Of a stretch of 64,000 bases of DNA, positions 54,650-63,930 are shown piece after piece (within the stretch, counting starts at the first letter, position 1; each line of letters starts with the position of its first letter). The DNA is from Caulobacter endophyticus (GTDB taxonomy: Bacteria; Pseudomonadota; Alphaproteobacteria; Caulobacterales; Caulobacteraceae). A program made the position numbers and the translations under genes. The DNA lies in contig NZ_JARQWV010000001.1 of the NCBI RefSeq assembly GCF_029543245.1, positions 310,001 through 374,000 of the forward strand, given 5' to 3'. A model generated the notes under the pieces. That model saw only the letters and a list, made by a program, of their open reading frames with translations. It did no database searches and had not been told where the DNA came from.

Positions 54650-55579
54650 TTACATGCCGAGAATGCCCATCACGCCGCCCTTTTTCTTCTTCTCGCCGGG
54701 CGGGGCCAGGGTGGTGCTCTTGTCGCGGTTCAGGGTGCGATCGATCAGGTTGCGCTTGTTGCCTGCCTTCAGCGGCTCGACGGCCGGCTTCAGGCCCGCG
54801 TCGTTCAGCAGCTTGTAGGCGTCGGCGTACCAGCGGTCGCCCGGGAAGTTGTAGCCCAGCACCGCGCCGTTGCGCTTGGCTTCCTCGGTCAGGCCCAGGG
54901 TCATGTAGGCCTCGACCAGGCGGTAGAGCGCCTCGGGCGTGTGCGAGGTGGTCTGGTGACGGTCGACGACGGTCTTGAAGCGGCCGATGGCCGCCAGGGT
55001 CTTGCCGTCGCGCAGGTACCAGCGACCGATAGCCAACTCCTTGCCGGCCAGCTGGTCGTTGACCATGTCGATCTTCAGGCGGGCGTCCTGGGCGTACTCG
55101 CTGTTGGGGTAGCGCTGGACGACGTCGCGCAAGGCCGCCAGGGCCTGCTCGGTGGCGGCCTGGTCGCGGTACACGTCGACGATCTGCTCGAAATAGCAGA
55201 TGGCCTTCAGGTAGTAGGCGTACGAGGCCGAGGGGTTGCCCGGATAGAGCGAGATGAACCGGTCGGCGTCGCCGATGGCGTCCGCGTAGGCGTTGGCCTG
55301 GTAGTGGGCGTAGCCGGTCATCAGGATCGAGCGGCGCGACCATTCCGAATAGGGGTGCTGGCGCTCGACTTCGCGGAAGTAGTCGACGGCCTCGTTCCAG
55401 TTGCCGCGGTCCAGGCGGTTGGCGCCCGTGGAATACAGCAGCTCGACCGGACGCTCCTCATAGGCCAGCGTCGGCTTCTTGGGCTTGCCCGCGCAGGCGG
55501 TCACCGACAGGGCGGCGAGCACGGCCACGATGGAAACGGCCGAACGTCCCGAGATTTTGCGAAGCACGGACTCTCTCAC
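54650..55579 (-). CDS. bamD: Outer-membrane protein assembly factor BamD
   Basis: A 309-residue lipoprotein of the BAM complex. The lipobox is in LSVTACAGKP (Cys about 29), followed by five TPR-like repeats (ANRLDRGNWNEAVDYFREVERQHPYSEW, YAQDARLKIDMVNDQLAGKELAIGRWYL split). The C-terminus has a Lys-rich tail (GEKKKKGGVMGILGM). The GTG start at 55579 has GAGG touching it; a second GTG at 55567 with GAGAGAG upstream is at least as likely. It follows lpxC, a pairing common in alphaproteobacteria. Confidence 0.92.
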   Translation of the reverse strand: MRESVLRKISGRSAVSIVAVLAALSVTACAGKPKKPTLAYEERPVELLYSTGANRLDRGNWNEAVDYFREVERQHPYSEWSRRSILMTGYAHYQANAYADAIGDADRFISLYPGNPSASYAYYLKAICYFEQIVDVYRDQAATEQALAALRDVVQRYPNSEYAQDARLKIDMVNDQLAGKELAIGRWYLRDGKTLAAIGRFKTVVDRHQTTSHTPEALYRLVEAYMTLGLTEEAKRNGAVLGYNFPGDRWYADAYKLLNDAGLKPAVEPLKAGNKRNLIDRTLNRDKSTTLAPPGEKKKKGGVMGILGM

Positions 55580-55684
55580 CCTCGAAGCAACCTTGCGCGC
55601 CCCCGCGCCGAACCAAGGCTTCTACACCACGTCGATGCGGGCGCAAACGAAAGCCGAGCGGCGGGAGCGATCCCCCGTTTTTGA

Positions 55685-56581
55685 TCAAACCGCCTCAGCC
55701 AGCTCCGGCGCATAGGCGCGCCAGCGCCAAGCGCGCGGTTGCTCCATCAACGCACGAACAGCGGCGTTATTGAGGCCGTGTCCGGCGAGAATTCCTTCGA
55801 ACCTGCCAAGGATCGGAGCGCCGACGACATAAAGGTCGCCGACGGCGTCCAGGGCCTTGTGGCGCACGAATTCGTCCGAGCGGCGCAGGCCTTCGGGATT
55901 GAGCACGCGGTCGCCGTCGATGACCACGGCGTTCTCCATCGAGCCGCCGCGGGCCAGGCCGATGTCGCGCAGGGCCTCGACCTCGCGCAGGAAGCCGAAG
56001 GTGCGGCAGTTCGACAGCTCTTCGCGGAAGCTTTCCTCGTCGATCACCAGGTCGACTCGCTGACGACCGATGGCCTTGCTGGCGAAGGCGATCTCGAACG
56101 CCACCTCGAAGGATTCGGCCGGGGTCAGCGTGGCGCGCTTATCGCCCTCGACCACTTCGATCGGCGACAGAATCTCGATGTAGCGGCGGGCGGCTTCCTG
56201 GCGACGGCGGCCGGCGCGGTCGAGGATCTGCACGAAGGGCTCGGACGAGCCGTCCATGATCGGCACTTCCGGACCGTCCAGCTCGACGACGCAGTTGTCG
56301 ACCGACAGGGCGGCCAGGGCGGCCATCAGGTGCTCGATGGTCGAGACGCGCACGTCGGCGGCGTTGGCGATGACCGTGCCCAGCTGGGTCTGCACGACCG
56401 CGTCGCCACGAACCGGCACGCGGTTGTCGCGATCCTGGACGTCGGTGCGCACGAAGACGATCCCGCTGTCGGGAGCGGCGGGGCGCACGGCGACGCGCAC
56501 GTGCGCCCCCGTGTGCAGGCCGATCCCTGCGAAGATCACCGGTCCTGCGACCGTGTGCTGATGATAAGGCGAAACCGACAC
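55685..56581 (-). CDS. lpxC: UDP-3-O-acyl-N-acetylglucosamine deacetylase LpxC
   Basis: A 298-residue zinc deacetylase, the first committed step of lipid A synthesis. The zinc ligands are His84 (TIEHLMAAL) and the His/Asp pair in FVRHKALDAVGD, and the general-base/acid region includes NNAAVRAL. The start is GTG 56581 with AGG seven bases upstream. No ftsZ lies upstream in the window; an S9 peptidase gene diverges from it. Confidence 0.95.
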   Translation of the reverse strand: MSVSPYHQHTVAGPVIFAGIGLHTGAHVRVAVRPAAPDSGIVFVRTDVQDRDNRVPVRGDAVVQTQLGTVIANAADVRVSTIEHLMAALAALSVDNCVVELDGPEVPIMDGSSEPFVQILDRAGRRRQEAARRYIEILSPIEVVEGDKRATLTPAESFEVAFEIAFASKAIGRQRVDLVIDEESFREELSNCRTFGFLREVEALRDIGLARGGSMENAVVIDGDRVLNPEGLRRSDEFVRHKALDAVGDLYVVGAPILGRFEGILAGHGLNNAAVRALMEQPRAWRWRAYAPELAEAV

Positions 56582-56868
56582 GAGAAACCTTTGTAAACTT
56601 GGGAGCGGCTCTGCGGCCGCCTATTCGTCCCCATTTACCGTCTACGAGCTTTGCCGCGACGCAGCAACGCAAGTCCTGTTTCGGATTGTTACCTTCATAA
56701 GTCGTTGTCCGATATGGCATTTTCGTCACGCCAAAGGCCAATTTTCGCCACCTTCGCTAACGGCGTTGCAGCATGGAGCAAAGCTTGCCCTTCGGGCTGG
56801 CCTCGCCGGCACGGCGCCGCTAGGCTCGCGCCGTTTTTGGCAACCTTGCCGCCTGGACCACGACTTCC

Positions 56869-58935
56869 ATGACCAAGACCTTGCGCCTCGCCGCCTCCGC
56901 CCTCGCCCTATCGCTGGCAGCCTTCGCGATCGTTCCGGCCGCACATGCGGAAGGCCGCGGTTTCACCGCCAAGGACATGGTCACGCTCGACCGCGTCAGC
57001 GAACCGAAGGTGTCGCCGGACGGTCGCCAGGTGATCTACCTGGTGCGGACGATGGACCTGCCGGCCAACAAGGCCTCGTTCTCGCTGTGGGTCGCCGACC
57101 TGAAGGCCAAGATCGCTCCGCGCCGCCTGGCGGTGTCTGACGGCGGCGTCTCCAGCGCCCGCTGGTCGGCCGACGGCAAGAGCATCTACTTCCTGTCGGG
57201 CCGCGCCGGCTCCGACCAGGTGTTCCGCACGGACGTGACGGGCGAGACCGCCGTTCAGGTGACCAAGGCCCCGTTCGACGTCGGCGCCTTCAAGGTGTCG
57301 GCCGACGGCAAGACCGTGGTGGTCAGCCAGGCCGTCTTCCCCGACTGCCCCACCCTCGCCTGCACCCAGGAGCGCCTGGACCAGAAGAAGGCCCAAAAGA
57401 CGACCGGCGTCGTCTACGACAAGCTGTTCATCCGCCACTGGGACACCTGGAACGACGGCACGAAGAACCATCTCTACGCCTACGGCCTGGACGCTTCGGG
57501 CGTGGCGGCGGGCGAGCCTGTGGCCCTGATGGCCGGCTTCGACGGTGATGCCCCGACCAAGCCGTTCGGCGGCGACGAGGACTTCACCATCAGCCCCGAC
57601 GGCAAGACCGTGGTGTTCTCGGCCAAGATCGCCGGCCGCGACGAGCCCTGGCAGACCAACTACGACCTGTGGTCGGTTCCGGTCGACGGCTCGGCCAAGC
57701 CGGCCAACCTGACGGAAGACAACAAGGCCTGGGACGCCCAGCCGACCTTCTCGCCGGACGGCAAGGTCCAGGCGTGGCTGGCCATGAAACGCCCGGGCTT
57801 CGAGGCCGACCGCTTCGGCGTCATGGTCCGCGAGAACGGCAAGGTGCGTGAAGTGGCCCCGGCCTGGGACCACTCGGCCCAGTCGATCACCTTCAGCGCC
57901 GACGGCAAGACCATCTACACGACCGCCGAGGACGTGGGTCAGACCAAGCTCTTCGCCATCGACGTCAAGAGCGGCAAGGCCACGGCCCTGACCGGCGAAG
58001 GCCATGTGGGCGCGTTCAGCGCGGCCGGCGGCTCGACCGTGATCGCACAGGACAACCTCAAGACCCCCGCCCAGCTCTACGCCCTGGCCCCGAAAGGCGC
58101 GCCGATCCAGCTGACCGGCCTCAACGCCGACAAGCTGCAAGGCATCGCCATGGGCGAGGCCGAGCAGTTCAGCTTCAAGGGCTGGAACGACGAGACCGTG
58201 CACGGCTATCTCGTCAAGCCGGCTAACTTCGATCCCGCCAAGAAGTATCCGGTGGCCTTCCTGATCCACGGCGGCCCGCAGGGCTCGTTCGGCAACCTCT
58301 TCCACTACCGCTGGAACGCCCAGACCTATGCCGGCGCCGGCTACGCCGTGGTGATGATCGATTTCCACGGCTCGACCGGCTACGGCCAGGCCTTTACCGA
58401 CGCCATCAGCCAGCACTGGGGCGACCGCCCCCTGGAAGACCTGCAGAAGGGCTGGGCCTTCGCGACCCAGAAGTACGGCTTCCTCGATCAGGACCGCGCC
58501 TGCGCCCTGGGCGGCTCGTACGGCGGCTTCATGATCAACTGGATCGCCAGCCAGTGGAAACAGCCGTGGAAGTGCCTGGTGAACCACGACGGCATCTTCG
58601 ACAGCCGCTTCATGGGCTACTCGACCGAAGAGCTGTGGTTCAGCGAGTGGGAGAACGGCGGCGCGCCCTGGCAGCCGAACACCACCTACTCGAAGTTCAA
58701 CCCGGCCGACCACGTGGGCGAATGGAGCGTGCCGACCCTGGTCGTCCAGGGCCAGAACGACTTCCGCGTGCCGCTCGAGGAGGGCATCGCCACCTTCACC
58801 GCCCTGCAGCGCAAGGGCGTGCCGAGCAAGTTCCTGTACTTCCCCAACGAGAACCACTGGGTGCTGAAGGCCCAGAACTCGGTCCAGTGGCACGACGAGG
58901 TGCTGGGCTGGCTGAACCAGTGGACGGGTAAGTAA
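56869..58935 (+). CDS. S9 family prolyl oligopeptidase / acylaminoacyl-peptidase-like protein
   Basis: A 688-residue exported serine peptidase. The signal peptide runs to about residue 27 (PAAHAEG). It has an N-terminal beta-propeller with WD40-like DGK...YF repeats and a C-terminal alpha/beta-hydrolase domain with Ser550 in LGGSYGGFM, Asp in GQNDFRVP and His in NENHWVLK. It should clip short peptides in the periplasm. It diverges from lpxC across 287 bp in which I see no other gene. Confidence 0.9.
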   Translation: MTKTLRLAASALALSLAAFAIVPAAHAEGRGFTAKDMVTLDRVSEPKVSPDGRQVIYLVRTMDLPANKASFSLWVADLKAKIAPRRLAVSDGGVSSARWSADGKSIYFLSGRAGSDQVFRTDVTGETAVQVTKAPFDVGAFKVSADGKTVVVSQAVFPDCPTLACTQERLDQKKAQKTTGVVYDKLFIRHWDTWNDGTKNHLYAYGLDASGVAAGEPVALMAGFDGDAPTKPFGGDEDFTISPDGKTVVFSAKIAGRDEPWQTNYDLWSVPVDGSAKPANLTEDNKAWDAQPTFSPDGKVQAWLAMKRPGFEADRFGVMVRENGKVREVAPAWDHSAQSITFSADGKTIYTTAEDVGQTKLFAIDVKSGKATALTGEGHVGAFSAAGGSTVIAQDNLKTPAQLYALAPKGAPIQLTGLNADKLQGIAMGEAEQFSFKGWNDETVHGYLVKPANFDPAKKYPVAFLIHGGPQGSFGNLFHYRWNAQTYAGAGYAVVMIDFHGSTGYGQAFTDAISQHWGDRPLEDLQKGWAFATQKYGFLDQDRACALGGSYGGFMINWIASQWKQPWKCLVNHDGIFDSRFMGYSTEELWFSEWENGGAPWQPNTTYSKFNPADHVGEWSVPTLVVQGQNDFRVPLEEGIATFTALQRKGVPSKFLYFPNENHWVLKAQNSVQWHDEVLGWLNQWTGK

Positions 58936-58950
58936 GCTGCTGCAGACAAG

Positions 58951-59088
58951 CTCCTCCCTCGCGTAGCAGGGGAGGTGGCGCGCTGCGGATACGCAGCGTG
59001 ACGGAGGGGGCGAGTGACGGAGCGCCGTGCGCGCCGCCGCCCCCTCCACCGCTTCGCGGTCCCCCTCCCCCGTTTCACGGGGGAGGAG
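58951..59088. repeat. Composite intergenic palindrome C
   Basis: About 138 bp with outer arms CTCCTCCC (58951) and GGGAGGAG (to 59088), inner GCGCTGCG-GAT-A-CGCAGCG hairpin and complementary GGAGGGGGCG / CGCCCCCTCC blocks. It matches elements A and B in plan but the internal spacers differ. It lies between convergent S9 peptidase and phytoene-synthase-like genes. Confidence 0.7.
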
Positions 59089-59095
59089 TTTCAGA

Positions 59096-59827
59096 TCAGA
59101 TGCGGCCCGTCGCGACCGACCAGGTCAGGCGGGCCTTTTTTTCGAGCTCGCTCATCTCGCCGCCCTTGGCCTGACGCGTCGCCAGAGCGGCGGGCGCGAC
59201 GGCCGGAAAGGCCGCGATCGGCAGGGCCTTGAGTTCGGCGGCGGCCGCCTTGCGCTGCTGGGCCACGCGGGTCTCGACGTCGGCGGCTGTCCAGGCCAGC
59301 GGCAAACGCGAACGGCCCGCCAGCTTCAGTCGCCACAGCCCCGCCAACCCGTAGGCGCGCGCGGCCGCGCGCACGGCCGAGGCGTCGGCCGCAGGATCGA
59401 GACGTCGGGCGATCAGGGTCGCCAGCGCCCCGGCAGTGGCGTCCAGATAGGCCAGCACGGCGGCTTCGTCGGCGAACGGCGGCTCTTCCAGGTCGGCCAG
59501 GCGGGCCTCGGCCATCGCCGCCAGCGCCAGGGGATCCGCGCCCGAGGCGGCCAGGGCCTCGACGGCCGGGTGCTTGCGCGGAGCCTTGCCGGCGGCCAGC
59601 TCCTCCATCGCCTCGCGCCACCAGGTCAGGCGGATCTCGCCCATCAGCGCGCTGGTGACGCCGCCCGCCACGCGGGCCAGTTCGTAGTTGAAGGCGACCA
59701 GGGCGACGACGTCGGTCCGCGCCCCAAGGTCGGAGACGAAGCGGCTGGCCAACCAGCGATCGTTGTCCATGCGCCGGACCAGATCGTCGAGGCCGGAATC
59801 GTAGGGGTTTTCGGGGGCGGCGGACAT
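59096..59827 (-). CDS. Squalene/phytoene synthase family protein (NDUFAF6-like)
   Basis: A 243-residue helical protein of the trans-isoprenyl diphosphate synthase fold. It starts YDSGLDDLVRRMDNDRWLASRF, has GEIRLTWWREAMEELAAG and later AYGLAGLWRL, but the canonical DxxxD metal motifs of real squalene/phytoene synthases are not seen. This short form is the group to which mitochondrial NDUFAF6, a complex I assembly factor, belongs. ATG 59827; the frame to 59863 crosses the terminator. It ends the sec-linked cluster. Confidence 0.8.
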   Translation of the reverse strand: MSAAPENPYDSGLDDLVRRMDNDRWLASRFVSDLGARTDVVALVAFNYELARVAGGVTSALMGEIRLTWWREAMEELAAGKAPRKHPAVEALAASGADPLALAAMAEARLADLEEPPFADEAAVLAYLDATAGALATLIARRLDPAADASAVRAAARAYGLAGLWRLKLAGRSRLPLAWTAADVETRVAQQRKAAAAELKALPIAAFPAVAPAALATRQAKGGEMSELEKKARLTWSVATGRI

Positions 59828-59863
59828 GGCGCGGCTTATGCCCCCCTCTTGCCTCAAGCTCAA

Positions 59864-59894
59864 AGAAAAAGGCCCGCCGTTTCCCGCGGGCCCC
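59864..59894 (-). terminator. Rho-independent terminator of the PuuD-like gene
   Basis: On the minus strand GGCCCGC pairs with GCGGGCC over an 8-base loop and is followed by TTTTTC, 25 bases past the stop of the PuuD-like gene. Confidence 0.82.
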
Positions 59895-59916
59895 TCGTTC
59901 TTCGATCGGCGTCGGC

Positions 59917-60531
59917 TCAGCCGAACAACGTCTGGTACATGGTCATGGTCACCAGCATCGGGATGCTGAGCAGCATGTTGATGCGCGAGAACAGCATGGC
60001 GGTCGTGGCCGCCTTGGCCTTGGTCGCGTCATCGGCCGGCACGAGGCCCAGGGCCCGCTTCTGGTTCGGCCAGATCAGGCCCCAGACGTTGAAGAACATC
60101 ACCGTGGCCAGCCACATGCCCATGCCGATGAAGGTGAAGCCCATGTCGACGCCGCGCTGATAGCCCTGCCAGGCGCCCAGCGTGATAGCCTCCATCAGGT
60201 AGCCGCGGTTGAAGGCGACGACCATGCCCATGATCCAGGTGGCCAGGGCCGACCAGCGGAACCAGAACAGCGCCTCGGGGGCGATGTACTTGCTGACCGC
60301 CGGCTTCAGCTCGGCCGGAATGGTCGGCATCACCCGCATCTGCACGAAGTTGAAGTAGTAGAGCAGCCCGATCCACAGGATGCCGAACAGCACGTGCAGC
60401 CAGCGGAACACCGCCTGCCAGTAGGCGCCGTGGAAGCCGTTGGGGCTGTGCCCGAAACCGAACACCATCACCATGGCCAGCACGAAGCTGACGATGATGG
60501 TGCTGCGGAAGTTGGTGAGAATCCCAGTCAA
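59917..60531 (-). CDS. Membrane protein of the PuuD (urate hydroxylase) N-terminal family
   Basis: A 204-residue integral membrane protein with about five helices. Conserved elements: FRWLHVLFGILWIGLLYYFNFVQ, TWIMGMVVAFNRGYL, GMWLATVMFFNVWGLIWPNQKRAL. It corresponds to the membrane part of PuuD/Urate_ox_N proteins, whose full-length members carry a C-terminal cytochrome c domain that is absent here, so urate oxidation is doubtful. His residues in the helices could bind haem. TTG 60531 with GGGGG upstream is the only good start. Confidence 0.7.
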   Translation of the reverse strand: MTGILTNFRSTIIVSFVLAMVMVFGFGHSPNGFHGAYWQAVFRWLHVLFGILWIGLLYYFNFVQMRVMPTIPAELKPAVSKYIAPEALFWFRWSALATWIMGMVVAFNRGYLMEAITLGAWQGYQRGVDMGFTFIGMGMWLATVMFFNVWGLIWPNQKRALGLVPADDATKAKAATTAMLFSRINMLLSIPMLVTMTMYQTLFG

Positions 60532-60598
60532 TTCAGCCCCCTGAGCCGTGTCTTGGCGCGCAGGATAGGCGTTGCGTGAGAGTCGGGGAAGGCAAGAC

Positions 60599-60618
60599 CC
60601 TCCCCCTTCAGGGGGAGG
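60599..60618. repeat. Single GC palindrome, possible fragment of the intergenic repeat family
   Basis: CCTCCCCCTTCAGGGGGAGG is identical to one end hairpin of element A. It lies in the 96-bp gap between the NDUFAF3-like and PuuD-like genes. Confidence 0.7.
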
Positions 60619-60627
60619 ATGGCCAAG

Positions 60628-60999
60628 TCAGACCGCGATCAGCGCCGCGGCCAGGCGCCGGCCTTCGCTGGCCAGGACGTTGTAGGTGCGGGCGGCGGCC
60701 TCGGTGCTCATGAACTCGAGACCCAGGCCCGCGGCCTTCAGCGCGTCGCGCACGGGGCGCGGCGGCAGGGCGTTGGCCAGGCCCATGCCCAGGAGCACGA
60801 ACTCGACGGCCCCGCCCGCGGCGAACACCGGGGCGAAGGCTTCCGGCGTCAGCTCGGCCAGGCTGGCGACGGCCCAGTCCTGCGGCTGGTCGTCGATGAC
60901 CAGCAGCGAGCCGGGCCGCCAGAGGCCGGAGACCCGGAAGCCGCCGCCGCCCCAGGCGTCGATCGACGGGGGCTGGCGCGGGGTCAGCGCCTGGCTCAC
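60628..60999 (-). CDS. Mth938/NDUFAF3-like domain protein
   Basis: A 123-residue protein of the Mth938-like (DUF498/NDUFAF3) fold: SIDAWGGGGFRVSGLWRPGSLLVIDDQPQDW, FVLLGMGLANALPPRPVRDALKAAGLGLEFMSTEAAARTYNVLASEGRRLAAALI. The mitochondrial relative NDUFAF3 assembles complex I. It starts at GTG 60999, overlapping the secF stop (GTGA), so it is read with secDF. In the larger open frame it is only the second half; the rest is shadow of secF. Confidence 0.87.
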   Translation of the reverse strand: MSQALTPRQPPSIDAWGGGGFRVSGLWRPGSLLVIDDQPQDWAVASLAELTPEAFAPVFAAGGAVEFVLLGMGLANALPPRPVRDALKAAGLGLEFMSTEAAARTYNVLASEGRRLAAALIAV

Positions 61000-61946
61000 G
61001 GCTGGCTGGCCGCGCCGAGCTTGACCGGCTTGGCCTCGTCGTCGCCGCGCTTGACGCCCCAGACCAGGATCAGGGGCAGAGCGATGTAGATCGACGAATA
61101 GGTGCCGATGGCGATGCCGAACACCATGGTGAAGACCAGCGGGAACAGCACCGGGCCGCCGAAGATCATCGTGCCGCCCAGCGCCAGCAGCGCGGTCGAA
61201 CCGGTGATGATCGTCCGCGACAGCCGCTCGTTCTCCGACAGGTCGATGATCTCGCGCAGCGGCGTGGTCTTGTACTTGCGCAGGTTTTCCTTGAGGCGGT
61301 CGAAGGTGATGACCTTTTCGTTCATCGAGTAGCCGATGACCGTCAGCAGAGCCGCGACCGAGGTCATCGAGAACTCGATCTGCATCACCGACAGGATGCC
61401 CAGGGTCAGGATGATGTCGTGGAACACGGCCACGACGGCGCCGACGGCGAACTGCCACTGGAAGCGGAACCAGATGTAGCCGAGCATCAGCAGCAGCGCG
61501 ACGCCGAGGGCCTTGAAGCCGCCCATCAGCAGTTCGCCCGAGACCTTGGCGCCGATCACGGTCGGCGCCGGCATGGTCATGCCGGGAAACTTGGCGATGA
61601 TCTCGCTCTTGATCCGGTTGGCCTCGACGTTGGCGTTGACGCCCTCGGTCGGCAGGAAGCGGATCATGGCCGAGTTGGGCGAGCCGAAGCCCTGGACCTG
61701 CACGTCGTGCGCCCCAGTGCCCTTGGCGACCTTGCGCAGATCGTCCAGGTCGATGGCCGTGGGCATGCGGGCTTCAAGGGCGACGCCGCCCTTGAAATCG
61801 ATGCCCAGGTTCAAACCCTGGGTGAAGAACGACACGCCCGACCCGATGATCAGGATGAGCGAGAAGACGGCGGCGACCGGAGCCCAGCGCACGAAGCGGT
61901 AGTGGGTCGAGCGCGGGATCAGGCGGATGAGGGGCCAAGCAGCCAT
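60996..61946 (-). CDS. secF: Protein translocase subunit SecF
   Basis: A 316-residue membrane protein with six helices that, with SecD, uses the proton gradient to pull exported proteins across the inner membrane. Marks: the first helix, GIDFKGGVALEARMP, the periplasmic domain, and the C-terminal SVAALLTVIGYSMNEKVITFDRLKENL and GSTALLALGGTMIFGGPVLFPLVF. It starts 12 bases after secD and overlaps the NDUFAF3-like gene. Confidence 0.96.
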   Translation of the reverse strand: MAAWPLIRLIPRSTHYRFVRWAPVAAVFSLILIIGSGVSFFTQGLNLGIDFKGGVALEARMPTAIDLDDLRKVAKGTGAHDVQVQGFGSPNSAMIRFLPTEGVNANVEANRIKSEIIAKFPGMTMPAPTVIGAKVSGELLMGGFKALGVALLLMLGYIWFRFQWQFAVGAVVAVFHDIILTLGILSVMQIEFSMTSVAALLTVIGYSMNEKVITFDRLKENLRKYKTTPLREIIDLSENERLSRTIITGSTALLALGGTMIFGGPVLFPLVFTMVFGIAIGTYSSIYIALPLILVWGVKRGDDEAKPVKLGAASQP

Positions 61947-61958
61947 GAGCTTTGATCC

Positions 61959-63551
61959 TTACGCGATCGGCAGCTTCTTCGGCTTGGTGGCCTTGAACCA
62001 CCAGCCGATGAGCACTTGAGTGATGATGATGGCGGTGAACAGCGAGGTGAACACGCCGATCGCCAGGGTCCAGGCGAAGCCCTTCACGGGGCCCGAGCCG
62101 AAGCTGAACATGATGCCGGCCGAGATCAGGCTGGTGATGTTGGCGTCGAGGATCGACACCAGGGCCAGCTTGTAGCCGGTGTCGGCCGCCGACATGGGCG
62201 ACCTCCCGGCCGCGGCCTCGTCCCGCATCCGTTCGTAGATCAGCACGTTGGCGTCGACGGCGACGGCGAGCGTGAGGATCAGGCCCGCGATGCCGGGGAA
62301 GGTCAGGGTCGCCTGGGTGAACGACATGATGCCGACGATCAGCAGCACGTTGGCGATCAGGGCGATGGCCGCGAACACGCCGAACAGGCCGTAGGCCAGG
62401 ATGATGAAGACGAACATCGCCACGGCGCCGATGGCCAGCGAGATGGCGCCGGCCTTCACGGCGTCCGCGCCCAGTTCGGCGCCGACGGTGCGCTGCTCTT
62501 CGATGTTGAGCTGGGCCGGCAGGGCGCCCGAACGCAGCAGCAGCGACAGTTCGCTGGCGCTTTCGACGGTGAAGCTGCCGGTGATCTGGCCCGAGCCGCC
62601 GAGGATCGGCGTCTGGATGGTCGGGGCCGAGATGACCTTGTTATCAAGGACGATGGCGAAGCGCTTGCCGATGTTGCGCGAGGTGGCGTCGCCGAACTTG
62701 CGGGCGCCCGAACCGTTGAAGCGGAACGAGACGACCGGACGGCCGCTCTGGCCGTCGAAGGCCTGCTGGGCGTCGACCAGCTCCTCGCCCGAAACGACGG
62801 CGCGCTTCTTCAGGGCGTAGTAGGGCTGGTAGTCGTCGCCGGCGACCAGCACCGTGCCCGGAGGCATGCGGCCCGACGCCATCTCTTCCTGGGTGACCGT
62901 CTCGTCGACCATCTGGAAGGTCAGCTTGGCGGTCTTGCCGATAACGGCCTTCAGGCGCTCGGGATCGCTTTCGCCGGCGGCCTGGATGACGATGCGGTCC
63001 GCGCCCTGGCGGGTGATCGTCGGTTCCTTGGTGCCGAGGCTGTCGATACGGCGACGGATGGTCTCGATCGACTGCTCGACGGCCTTGGAGGCGTCTGCGC
63101 GAGCGGCTTCGGGCGAGAAGGACAGCTCGATACGCTGATCGGCCTTGGTCGCGACGTTAACGTCGGTGCCCACGCCGCTGGCCAGCGGGCTGCCAAGCTT
63201 GCGCAGCTCGACGACGGCGGCGTTGACCTTCGAGGCGTCCTCGATGCGCACGCCGATCACGCCGTTGGCCTGGGCCAGGCCGTTAAAGTCGATTCCCGCG
63301 GTGCGCAGCGTGTTGCGGACGTCCTCGACCAGATTGTCGAGGCGCTCCTTGCGCAGTTGGGCGGTGTCGACCTCATAAAGGAGGTACGACCCGCCCTGAA
63401 GGTCGAGACCCAGGTTCAGCTTCTGCTTGGGAACCCATCCCGGCAGGGCGTCTAGCGTCTTCTGCGGCAGAAGATTCGGCAGGGTGAAGACGATGCCGAA
63501 AATCACCGACAGGGTGACGAGGACAATCTTCCAGCGGGATAGGCTCAGCAT
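61959..63551 (-). CDS. secD: Protein translocase subunit SecD
   Basis: A 530-residue membrane protein with six helices and a large periplasmic domain (about 30-340). The GLDLQGGSYLLYEVD motif, the RxExRG-like INVATKADQ region, and the C-terminal half (GLILTLAVAVDANVLIYERMRDE) are conserved. Acts with SecF and YajC on the Sec translocon. yajC precedes it by 64 bases on the same strand. Confidence 0.96.
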   Translation of the reverse strand: MLSLSRWKIVLVTLSVIFGIVFTLPNLLPQKTLDALPGWVPKQKLNLGLDLQGGSYLLYEVDTAQLRKERLDNLVEDVRNTLRTAGIDFNGLAQANGVIGVRIEDASKVNAAVVELRKLGSPLASGVGTDVNVATKADQRIELSFSPEAARADASKAVEQSIETIRRRIDSLGTKEPTITRQGADRIVIQAAGESDPERLKAVIGKTAKLTFQMVDETVTQEEMASGRMPPGTVLVAGDDYQPYYALKKRAVVSGEELVDAQQAFDGQSGRPVVSFRFNGSGARKFGDATSRNIGKRFAIVLDNKVISAPTIQTPILGGSGQITGSFTVESASELSLLLRSGALPAQLNIEEQRTVGAELGADAVKAGAISLAIGAVAMFVFIILAYGLFGVFAAIALIANVLLIVGIMSFTQATLTFPGIAGLILTLAVAVDANVLIYERMRDEAAAGRSPMSAADTGYKLALVSILDANITSLISAGIMFSFGSGPVKGFAWTLAIGVFTSLFTAIIITQVLIGWWFKATKPKKLPIA

Positions 63552-63615
63552 GGACTACGAGGCTCTCGACGACGCCAGGGGCGCCAGGGCGGGCTAGGTT
63601 CGAGCGGTCTTAAGC

Positions 63616-63930
63616 TCAGTTCTTCGGGTCGTTGGCCGGAGCCGGGTCGCCCTTGGCGGTGACCTCGGTGATCATGGCCTTGCGGACCTTCACCGTGACG
63701 CCCTGGGCGATTTCGACGCCGACTTCCTTGTCTTCCACCCGCACGATCTTGCCGATCACGCCGCTGGACAGCACGACGTTGTCGCCGCGCTTGATGTTGT
63801 TCAGGGTCGCGAGGTGTTCCTTTTGGCGCTTCTGCTGAGGACGGATCAGCATGAAGTAGAACAGCACGACCATGAGGATGATCGGCGCGATGCCGATGAG
63901 CTGCTGCTCCAGGCCACCAGAGGGGTTCAT
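63616..63930 (-). CDS. yajC: Preprotein translocase subunit YajC
   Basis: A 104-residue single-pass membrane protein, SecDF accessory. One helix (about 10-30; IAPIILMVVLFYFMLIRPQQKRQKEH split) and the C-terminal domain GDNVVLSSGVIGKIVRVEDKEVGVEIAQGV are typical. It opens the yajC-secD-secF set; only 70 bp of its upstream region is in the window. Confidence 0.95.
   Translation of the reverse strand: MNPSGGLEQQLIGIAPIILMVVLFYFMLIRPQQKRQKEHLATLNNIKRGDNVVLSSGVIGKIVRVEDKEVGVEIAQGVTVKVRKAMITEVTAKGDPAPANDPKN

Noticed and set aside
56908..59049. 713-codon minus-strand frame opposite the S9 peptidase
   Set aside because: Val/Gly/Arg/His-rich shadow; the plus strand has the signal peptide and catalytic triad.
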